Of a DNA stretch of 30,366 bases, positions 9,605 through 17,800 are shown in pieces. The stretch comes from Polyrhizophydium stewartii (taxonomy: Eukaryota; Chytridiomycota; Chytridiomycetes; Rhizophydiales): NCBI GenBank assembly GCA_027604665.1, contig JADGIZ010000074.1:1-30366 (forward strand). Reading direction: 5' to 3'. Every line of letters starts with the position of its first letter. Position 1 is the first letter of the stretch. The position numbers and the translations under genes were made by a program. The notes under the pieces were generated by a model, which was not told the DNA's origin, searched no databases, and saw only the letters and a program-made list of their open reading frames with translations.

Positions 9605-10558
9605 ATGCTGATCGTCGAAGACTTCACCGACGTGCCCACGTCGTCGGGCCCCATGCGCATCCACTGGTTCCGGCCCAACACGCTGCCAGAGCACCCGCGC
9701 GCGCGCTTCCCCGGCGTCGCCGTGTTTACTGAGATATACCAAGTCACTGGGCCTGTTGAGCGCTTCTGTCGCCAAATCGCCTCGCAAGGTCGGCATGCGG
9801 TGCCTCGCTCGGCCCCCTTGCCGTGGCGTGCGCTGACGACGGCTGCCGCTGCTCTCGCGCGCAGGCTACGTGGTCGGCTGCCCAGAGTCGTACCACGAGT
9901 TTGAGGTGCCGGGCACCGTGATCCCATACGACGTTGAGGGCACCGACCGCGGCAACCGGTACAAGGTTGGTTGGGCGGCAGTGGCGGCGACCGAGCGATA
10001 TTGGTGCACGGCTGCCGCTGACCTCTCTTCGAGATCGAGAAGGAGCTTGCGGCCTATGACGAGGATGCAACGCTGCTTCTGGACGCCCTCGAACGCCACC
10101 CCAACTGCAATGGCAAGCTTGCGGCCACGGGCATGTGCCTCGGCGGCCACCTCGCCTTCCGCTGCGCGTTCGATCGCCGAGTCAAGGCCTCGGTGTGTTA
10201 CTTTGCAACCGACATTCACTCCGAGACGCTGGGCAAGGGCAAGCAGTCCGACTCGCTCGCACGGTGCAGCGAGATCCGCGGCGAGACGCTCATGATCTTT
10301 GGCAAGCAGGATACTCACATTCCGCCTGCCGGTCGTGCCAAGATCTATGGCGCTTTGACTGATGCTGGCGTCACGTTCAGCTGGTACGAGCTCCAGGCGC
10401 AGCATGCCTTTATTCGCGACGAGCTTTCCAAGGGCCGCTACGACCCCGCGGTTGCAAGCCACTGCTTCCAAATGCTTCTTGAGCTATTTTTCCGCAAGCT
10501 CTACATCGACTATGGCCCCTCGACTGGCCAGGAAATGGACATCGAGCACGTTTGCTGA
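9605..10558 (+). CDS. Dienelactone hydrolase family alpha/beta hydrolase
   Basis: Three exons: 9605-9788, 9865-9965 and 10034-10558 (introns of 76 and 68 nt, GT-AG), giving 269 aa. The catalytic triad of the family is present: nucleophile Cys in TGMCLGGHLAFR (G-x-C-x-G-G), Asp in GKQDTHIP and His in AQHAFIRDE. The N-terminal half has the expected FPGVAVFTEIYQVTGPVERF strand-turn and the segment CPESYHEFEVPGT. Bacterial relatives open dienelactones in chlorocatechol breakdown; eukaryotic relatives are cytosolic esterases of uncertain substrate, so the exact reaction is open. The 3' end lies tail to tail with the pol-beta-like gene, with just 21 bases between stop codons. Confidence 0.88.
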
Positions 10559-10579
10559 CAGCCCTGACGCAGCCATAAA

Positions 10580-11316
10580 CTAGCCATCGGCAGCCTTGTT
10601 TCCTGTATCGGCGCCTCCCGCACTGCTAGCTTCGCCATCTCCTGCCTTGTCAAGAGCAGCGTCCTGGCTTGTGGATACACTTGCCTTGGCGGGCGTTCGA
10701 TCAGAGTTCAGCTCGTTCTGATCCTGGGTGGCAGCATTTTCGCCATCTCCGGCCGCTTCAGCCTCTTCGCGGGCCTTGGCCCTGTCGCGCTGCACACGCT
10801 GCAATGTGCCCTGTGCCGCCTCGTCAGCACGCGAGACTCTGGAGTGTTGTCCAAAGAGCAAAAGCGGCTTACGGTTGCAAGGATCTCATCGATCTTGTCG
10901 GCAATCTTTTGTCCGATTCCGTCGAGCTTCTGCGCCTCTCGACCCGATGTGAAGCGAGTCGGGTGCTTCTTAATGGTCGCGATGGCTTTCCAATATGCGT
11001 TGGCAATGTGTCGCTTGCCATTCTTGATCTCGGTCTGGGCAATCTCTGAGCGAGCTCGTCAGCTGTGCGAGCTCGGGCGGCGCAACCGGTATTACGACCA
11101 GCATGCTCGCCTGCAATCAAGTCGATTATGTCTTGGTTTGGGCAAGCTGTGGCCTCGTCGCCAACCCCGGCGGATGAGGCCTTGCCAGCGGGTGGGCGAC
11201 GCGAGCGCTTCGACGGTGCCTGCGCATCACTGGCGGAGGCGCGCTTTCCGGGGCGGGTATTCGCAGGCGCTCCCTGTGCGTCGACTTTGTTTGTCCCCGC
11301 CGTGTCGTCCGCCGGC

Positions 11317-11349
<33 letters not shown>

Positions 11350-11393
11350 GCAGCAGCAGCAGCCGCACGCGAGCCTGCTCGAGACCTTTTCAT
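10580..11393 (-). CDS. Stand-alone DNA polymerase beta N-terminal (8-kDa, dRP-lyase-like) domain protein
   Basis: Three exons: 11393-11099, 11045-10873 and 10819-10580, with 53-nt introns, giving 235 aa. Residues ~99-156 hold the recognisable domain: HIANAYWKAIATIKKHP, FTSGREAQKLDGIG and QKIADKIDEILAT. This tracks the X-family polymerase 8-kDa domain with its helix-hairpin-helix, including Lys149 and Lys145 at the positions of pol beta Lys72 (Schiff-base nucleophile) and Lys68, plus His111 and Tyr116 at His34 and Tyr39. No palm or polymerase domain follows: the tail is an Ala/Gly/Asp-rich low-complexity segment. The N-terminus has a long poly-Ala run from a CAG/CTG microsatellite and basic clusters (MKRSR, SKRSRR) suggesting nuclear entry. 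It likely acts on DNA, perhaps in base-excision repair. The acceptor of exon 3 (GAG) is the least certain junction. Confidence 0.7.
11318..11368. repeat. CAG/CTG trinucleotide tract encoding poly-Ala on the minus strand
   Basis: A run of about 16 CAG units with two CCG interruptions. In the minus-strand pol-beta-like gene it is read as GCT/GCG and gives an uninterrupted poly-Ala near the N-terminus. On the plus strand the same bases form chance poly-Gln or poly-Ala frames, which were left out. Confidence 0.9.
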
Positions 11394-11443
11394 TCAGGTG
11401 AAGTCGCATGAATTACGCAAATCCAATTTTGCCTCGACGCTTC
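11394..11443. promoter_or_regulatory. Minimal divergent promoter, pol-beta-like / NDUFB8-like genes
   Basis: The start codons of the two divergent genes are 14 bases apart if the plus gene uses ATG 11408, or 50 apart if it uses ATG 11444. Transcription start sites must therefore overlap or lie inside the partner's exon. No TATA box is seen. The extreme spacing argues for the second ATG being used, or for a missing upstream exon on one side. Confidence 0.35.
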
Positions 11444-12695
11444 ATGATCGCTCGCTCGCTCGTCCGCGCCGCGCGCCTGTCGCGACAGCCGCTGCCCACC
11501 CCGGTGGGCCTGCGTGCATACGGGTGCGTGCGATTGCGCCACGCATGCAAGGTGCCTGGGCAGCCGCCGCGCGCAAGCGGCGTGCCCGCCACGCCCGCAC
11601 GGGAGACCGAGCCGACTTTCTTTGCAACCGAGATGATGCTGCGGCAAGCGGTGCTGCTGGGCGTTGACGGCCCAGTGCGGCGTCTGTGCGCCGCGTTGCG
11701 TCGCGCGCATGGCAAGCGCAGAGTCGCGCTGCGAGCGCGTGCGCCTGCGCGCGCCGCGGCCGCCGCTGTCGTGGCTGGTCCTGCTGCCGCCGCTGCTTTC
11801 GTCGGCCTGGGAGCTGCTCGTGCCTGCGTGTTGCTGACGCAGACACGTATCGTCGGGCCGGCCCGCACTTGACCCAGCTCGTACATTGGCGAGGGCACGA
11901 ACCCGAAGCTCGCGCCGCCCGAGCGGCCGGAGCCTGTCGCGGCGACAATCTGGACCAACAAGCACGTCAAGCCCGCGCCGCCCAAGGCCGAGTCGAACCC
12001 GGACGATCTCTTTTACCATCCCATGTACACGCCGCCTCTCAAGAACGACACAGCCGTCGGCCCTCTCATCAAGCCGCTGCACTATCCCGAGTTTGATCAG
12101 ATCAAGGACTACTGGACCAAGACCGGCATCGCCTCGTACGACTCGGTCTACGACCTGCGTCTCGAGAAGCCCCAGGACTCGTTCATCGGCGACTACCCCA
12201 AGATCACGCCGCAGTATTCGTGGATTCGCGACCCATATGCGTACTGGGACCAGCAGGGCCGCCGCGACTACGGCGAGATTCTCTACGACCACGACAACTT
12301 CACCGACGCCTGGGGCTTTGGTCCGACTTACCACTGGTACATCCCCGTGGTCACAACCAGCCGCGTCCTTGGCGCCCTTGCGTTTGGCGCCGGGCTGCTG
12401 TATCTCTGGAACCCTGCAGAGCGTGCCTGGATTGTCAGTAGACGTACCTCTCGACATTTTGCTTTTTTGGCTCGCTTTCTGACACTCGTTTTGTCTGCTC
12501 TACTCAGGCCGAGAAGGACTACCCCTACGACGGCCTGCGTGTCGAGCTCGGTGGCGACCCCAACAACGAGGAGGACAACTGGTCTGCGGTGAGGGCGGGC
12601 TGCTTGAAAGTAGCGGGCTGCCAGTGTCCTCGCATGGCCTGCTAACGGTTTGCAACGCACCCATCCCCATCCAGGCGCATGTCTACAAGATCTGA
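11408..12695 (+). CDS. NDUFB8: NADH:ubiquinone oxidoreductase subunit NDUFB8-like (complex I, ASHI)
   Basis: Four exons: 11408-11523, 11878-12433, 12508-12588 and 12675-12695. This gives 257 aa from ATG 11408, or 245 from ATG 11444; the latter starts right at an Arg/Ala/Leu-rich presequence (MIARSLVRAARLSRQPLP) and is the likelier start. The family pattern is IRDPYAYWDQQGRRDYGE, then YDHDNFTDAW, one membrane helix (TTSRVLGALAFGAGLLYLW), and the tail EKDYPYDGLRVELGGDPNNE ending in HVYKI. This lines up with human NDUFB8 RDPWYSWDQPG, YPYNNL, LERGGDP and VHYEI. It is an accessory subunit in the membrane arm of complex I of the inner mitochondrial membrane. Intron 1 (354 nt) is the longest in the window, and nothing else was recognised in it. 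The final exon is only 21 bases. Confidence 0.85.
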
Positions 12696-12825
12696 GCCGT
12701 GTCAGCACAGACTCCATATGCCGAGCCATCTCAATGAAGGCCAACACAGATGCTGCCTCGAATGGGTGTATTGATTGCGATTTGGATTCAACTCGCGAGA
12801 TCAAAAGCAATGGCGCAAGAGATCT

Positions 12826-13661
12826 TCACAGCTCATTGTGCCCGTCCTGGGAGCCAGTCGCCGCGGCGGCGGCAGCGGCAGCGGCAGCGGCAGCCTCCTT
12901 CCTGGCCTTTTCGCGCTTGAGATACGGGCACTCGGCAGCAGCCGCGTTCGCATCGTGGTCGTGGTGGACCTGGTGCGCGCCGTCCTTCTTGGCAAAGTGC
13001 GGGCAGCCGTGCAGGACAGGGCAGTCAAACGCCTTGGCCTTGTTCTTGACAATCTCGTCGTAGTAGGGGCACTTTCCGGCGAGCGGGCACTTGGTGTGGT
13101 CCCAGTCGATCTTGTCAAACGAAGCCTTGTCCACCCTCATGTCGTGATAGAACTTGCACTTTGTGTGCGCCAGCGGGCACTCGTGGTGGTCTCCCTGGAC
13201 GGCATCGGCAAGCGACGGGTCGCCCTTGTGCTGCTCAAAGTATGGGCACTTTCCACGCAGGGGGCAGCCCTTGTGGTCGCCGCCGTGGGCCTTGGCGATC
13301 TGCCAAAGATCGGCGGTGGCGCGGGAGGCAGAGACACTGATGTCAGCGGTCCCTGGCGGCGCGGGGCTCGCTCGGGCGACCCCCTGGTCGGTGCGCTGGC
13401 GCGACCAGAGGCCCTGGAGGCACGGCACAGGGGGCAGCAACAACAGCGCAGCCGAGCGGGGAAGACAGGCCGCCGCAGCCGTACCTTGTCGTAGTACGGG
13501 CACTTTCCGGAGAGCGGGCAGGCAGCATGGCCTTCCGTCGGCACACGGTCGGCAGCCGCGCCGGCACCGGCAGCCGAGACCGCGGGCGTAGCGTCTGCCG
13601 TAGCCGCCGAGGCGGCAACCAGCGGCAGCACAAGCGCAGCAAGAACGGCGGAGATGCGCAT
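12826..13661 (-). CDS. Secreted Cys-rich protein with CPLxGKCPYY-type repeats
   Basis: Two exons, 13661-13485 and 13299-12826 (185-nt intron), give 216 aa. The start has a classic signal peptide (MRISAVLAALVLPLVAASA). The mature part repeats a short unit: CPLSGKCPYYDK, CPLRGKCPYFEQ, CPLAHTKCKFYHDM, CPLAGKCPYYDEI, CPVLHGCPHFAK and a final CPYLK. Most are preceded by an acidic or His-rich stretch such as GGDHKG, QGDHHE or DWDHTK. Cys pairs spaced C-x5-6-C, with His and Asp just upstream, suggest either disulfide-bonded modules or metal binding. The C-terminus ends in a poly-Ala run and a short polar tail. I do not recognise the family. It lies head to head with MED31 and tail to tail with NDUFB8. 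Confidence 0.72.
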
Positions 13662-13970
13662 CCGGACCTTGGTCGCCAGGCTCTCGTCAGCGGTGTGCGG
13701 TTCGGGGCGCGGCGGCAAGCTCGCGGGACTTGCAGAAGGGCAGCCAGGCAGATGGACGGTGGCAGGGATGGGCAGCCAGGCAGATGGACGGCCAGGCGGC
13801 CAGCCAGCGAGCGCGCACCTTGCGGCTTTGGGAAGGAACTTGCAGAGCCCAAGCGGCGAGATCAGACGAGCGTTCATGCTGACTTTTTTTGCGGCAGAGG
13901 CGACGGCCGATGCTCGTCGTCTCTGGCTTGCCGACGACCGACCGCCGCGACCGCCGCGACCGCCGCGACC
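13662..13970. promoter_or_regulatory. Divergent intergenic region, CPYY-repeat gene / MED31
   Basis: About 309 bases between two divergent start codons. It contains a 22-base direct repeat (13738-13759 and 13770-13791, GGGCAGCCAGGCAGATGGAC plus GG) and, just before the MED31 ATG, three copies of the 9-mer CCGCCGCGA. No TATA box is apparent. Promoter function is inferred from position only. Confidence 0.4.
13738..13791. repeat. 22-bp direct repeat, two copies 32 bp apart
   Basis: The same 22 bases occur at 13738-13759 and 13770-13791 without mismatch. They lie in the gene-free divergent region and could be duplicated regulatory sites or a slippage product. Confidence 0.7.
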
Positions 13971-14592
13971 ATGGCTGGCATGCTCGAGGACGAGAAGCTG
14001 CGCTTCCAGCTCGAGCTCGAGTTTGTGCAGTGTCTTGCAAACCCAACGTATCTGCAGTACCTCGCCCAGCAGCGCTTCTTTGAAGACCAGGCCTTCATCA
14101 ACTACCTCGGGTACCTGATGTACTGGAAGCGGCCCGAGTACGCAAAGTACATTCAGTGCGTGCCGTCGCTGCTGCTGCCGCCTTCGCCACTGCCGCCGCC
14201 GCCGCCGCCGCTGCACACGGCCTGCAGCGTTTGGCACTGCACCAGCAGTCTGCGGGACCTCGCTGACCGTCGCCCGGCCCAGGTATCCGTACTGCCTGGC
14301 GATGCTCGACCTGCTTCAGCAGGAGTCGTTCCGCAAGGCGTGCGCGAGCGCCGACACGGCCGCGCTGCTGCACAAGGCCGAGTACTTCCATTGGGAGGCC
14401 TATCGCGCACGCGCGTGGGCGCCGGCCGCCGACGACGCACACCTTCGCGCTCTGACCGAGGTCGCTTCTGCGCCACCCGAGGCCGCGGCCGATCGAGATG
14501 CCCAGGCTGGTCACGATGCGAGCGATGCGCACGCCGCCGCGGGGGCGGCCGACGAGCCAGCTGGACTGGCACGGCAAGCTGCTGCGGAATAA
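13971..14592 (+). CDS. MED31: Mediator of RNA polymerase II transcription subunit 31
   Basis: Two exons, 13971-14155 and 14283-14592 (127-nt GT-AG intron), give 164 aa. The Mediator Soh1/MED31 signature is almost complete: RFQLELEFVQCLANPTYLQY, LAQQRFFEDQAFINYLGYL, then YWKRPEYAKYIQ, joined across the intron to YPYCLAMLDLLQQESFRKAC. The product belongs to the middle module of the nuclear Mediator complex, a bridge between transcription factors and RNA polymerase II. The conserved domain covers about residues 8-100; the C-terminal tail is Ala/Asp-rich, longer than usual and unconserved. The ATG is the first in frame after the CCGCCGCGA repeats and directly precedes the conserved domain. The TAA stop lies inside AATAAA. 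Confidence 0.93.
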
Positions 14593-14593
14593 A
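14588..14593 (+). terminator. AATAAA polyadenylation-type signal overlapping the MED31 stop codon
   Basis: The hexamer AATAAA at 14588-14593 includes the TAA stop of MED31. If used, the mRNA would have a 3' UTR of only some tens of bases, consistent with the compact gene spacing. No such hexamer was noticed after most other genes here, so its use is uncertain. Confidence 0.3.
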
Positions 14594-14891
14594 GATTGTC
14601 TTTTGCCGAGCGTCACAAATCGCTGTGTTACTTGTCCTCGAACCGCCTGCTCGCCAAAGACACAAAGAGACACACTCAAGCTTCGAGGCGTCTAATCAGC
14701 AACCCGCGCACCTCGCAGGAAACACGACATGAAGCAAGCGGCGCCCGAAGGGCATCCGCAGTCCTTCACGCGGCCGAGCCCCGTGCCGCAGACAACGTCC
14801 ACCGAGCGGCAAGATTCGACGCCTAGAAGCGGATCTGGCCGCCGCAATCTCGGCGGAGCGCAGTCGGGCAGCCATTGGGACAAGCACAACG

Positions 14892-17800
14892 ATGTCCCGA
14901 GACGCCAGCATGCGCCGCAGATCGCCGTAGAAGATCCTGACCTGACCGAGGTCTGTAAGCGCACCGGCCAGACCGCCGCCGTCCGGCGGGCTGCCTTCAC
15001 CGCCCAGGCCAGAGGCCCGCTCTTGCGAATCGCGCCTGGATCCGCAGCTGACGAATCGCCCGCAACGCAAACAAGGCCATCTCACCGTTCGCCAGCAGGT
15101 ACCGCAAGTATCCCAACCTTATTGAGATTTACGTCCCCACGAACCGAACATCGGCGCCATCCAAGTTTACAACAGCTGCCGCCGCCGATCCGCCAGAGCA
15201 GCAGCAACAACAACAGCAGCAGCAGCAGCAGCAGCCGCAGCAGAAGCAGCAGCAACAGCAGCAGCAGCAGCAGCAGCCGCAGGCTCATCACGCCCAGCCA
15301 AAGTCAAATATTGCTTCCCAGAAGCACGCGCCTCGCCGCGGAGGTGTGCGTGAGCGGCCTCAAAAGGAGGAGATTGTCTTTGAGCTTGCCAAGCTCGACA
15401 ATGTGCGCTGCTCTGTTTGTCACTGCCTCCCACGCCTCCCGACTATATGACCTGACTTTTGAGTGGGCGGTGCAGTTTACCCCTTTTATCATTGATCTGG
15501 AGAATGCAAGCTTGCCGCCGCTTCTCAAGCGATTCTCTTGGACTCTCACTGCGCCTTTCAAGGAAGAGCGCTTCCATCGAGCCGTGTCGGATTCGATTGG
15601 AAACAACTACAGCCCCAAGGCAACCGACATTAACATGAAGCAGATGCAGAAGCGCGGCCGTCCGCCTCAGACGGGTAGGCGGGCGCATGCAGAGACTGAA
15701 ATGCTGCGCTCGTTGACCGCCGCGCTTTGCAGACGAGGAGCTAGCAAAGCGACTCAAGACGACCGGCCGGCGTCACGTTGCGGTTCCTGGCGGCATTGCC
15801 GAGGTCGAGAGTCCACCCTTGTCCCCCATCACCCGCATCAAGTCGATTTTCACTGCGTTCGAGACGTTTCGCAAGCCAAAAGAGCCGAGCGCCTTTGATC
15901 TCGATCCGTTTGACCTCGAGCCGCACACAATCGCTCTTCAGATCACGCCAGAGCAGCGTTACTGGTACTACGTCGAGCGCGGCATCCCGGAAAACTCGCT
16001 GCACGGCATCGAGGAGAGCATGCTGCGCACCGTCGAGAGCAAGATTCCGCAACGGCTGTTGCGCGCCGACCACCTGCAAGAAACACTCAAGCAGGTCGTT
16101 GGCGAGGTCAAAAAGGTCCACTCTACGGCCGTCAAGCAGTCGATTGTCGACTACATTCTGCTCGATCCCCTTGAGCAACACAGGCTAATGATCCCGCCGT
16201 TTTTCGCAAACTACGTCCCACGCACGGCGCGCGCACCGGTTCCATGGCACCAGGACCTTATTCAAACTCGAGCATACATTGAGCAGAACCTGTACATCAC
16301 CAATCCGGTCATGCTCGAGCTCCTGCGCATCTACACGCAGTTTGAGAAATGCAAGGTCGTCGACATGAGCGTCTTTACGCCGAGCGTGCTTCCAATGACG
16401 ACCGAGGAGTTCCAAGGCATTCTAAAGAACCAGTGCCTGGCATTCAAGAACAAGATGCTCAACGAGTGAGGGCGCGCCACGTTTGACTGCACTGCGCAGT
16501 GCGAGGCCACTGACGCTTTACCTGGCCGGCATATGCAGGTGGATTCCGACCGTTGCCAACATGTTTTTCCAAACCAAGAGCACCTGGTACTCGATTGCAA
16601 CAGAGTGCGAAGACTCGGACGTAGGATTTCGCCGGCTCGACTCATTCTTCAAGTCCGTGACCGCGGTGCTATCGAATCAGCTTTGGGCTTTGGTTGAAAC
16701 CAGCCTGACCGAATTCGAGTCATTTTTTGAGCAGTTCTCGCAGGCAACTTCAGAGGTGTCGCTCTTTGCCGTGCACCTCAGTATCTCTGGCGCGCAGATT
16801 CGCTTTGACCCGCCGCTCACTGACCTCGAGGTCGTTGTCGTTTCAATCCTTAACGAGATCGTGGCCGTCGTGCGCGAGATTCCGCGCGTGGAGACCAAGC
16901 TGTTCACTACGCTGAACGGCGAGCATCTGTATCTGCCGGCGATTACGCTCGACGACGACCGCATCGCCGAGGGACGCTTCTTTCGCCGAATTGTCGCAAA
17001 GAACACCGTTGCGCCACAAAAGCACCTGATGAGCTACGACAAATACAAGTCGCTGCTAAACCACAAGGCCGAGAAGCGCATCGAGGACTTTTTGCGCGAG
17101 AAGCACGACCTAGACGACTACGAAGTCGAAATCAAGAAGCTCACGCGTCTTATCGACGAGATTGCGCTGTCGCCCTCGATCGTGCGCTTCAGCATGATCT
17201 TTCTCGAGTGCGAGGCACTCAAGGTCGAGCTCACGTCCAAGGCAAATCAGCTCGTGCAAAAGCTTGTCGACCAAGTCGCCGACATGAACCGCAAAAGCAA
17301 CCTCACCATCTGCGAATCGTACGAGAAGATCTCGGCAAAGGCGATGAAGGCCCCCAACGACACAGAGGAGCTCGTCGAGCTCATGAAGTACGTCGAGAAC
17401 GCCAAGACGCGGGATATCATTGTGCTGCGTGAGGAGATCAACAAGGGCAAGAAAAGGCTCGACTTTTTGCTTTCGTACGCCTTTATGAGCGAGGAGGACA
17501 TCAAGCTCAACGGCGTCACGTTCACCTGGCCGACTCGCATTCTGCCGATCTTTGAGCTCTCCAAGAAGCGCATGCTGCAGAAAAAGACAAAGGCGCAGGA
17601 GGACCTCAAGCTCAAAATCGAGGCAACAAACGCAGACCTCGATGAGTGCTACGACAGCGCGACAAAGTTCCAGGTTGGTTTGGGGGATTTGAAAGCGCAC
17701 AGTGCTGTGTGGAGCTGACAAAACGAGGTCCGCCTTCGCAGGACTATGGTATCATGTCGGAGCTGCCCGAGTACATCAAAAAGATCAAGAAGCTCGAAGC

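Noticed and set aside
11390..12457. 355-codon minus-strand frame opposite the NDUFB8-like gene
   Set aside because: It is antisense to well-supported NDUFB8 exons, has no family motif, and reflects the high GC content.
13137..14237. 366-codon minus-strand frame spanning the CPYY gene exon 1 and MED31 exon 1
   Set aside because: Only the 59 codons of the signal peptide exon fit a gene model; the rest is antisense to MED31.
15082..15291. Minus-strand Leu-rich frame and plus-strand Ser/Asn/Arg frames over the CAG tract
   Set aside because: These are alternate-frame readings of the trinucleotide repeat; the Gln frame alone continues into conserved dynein sequence.
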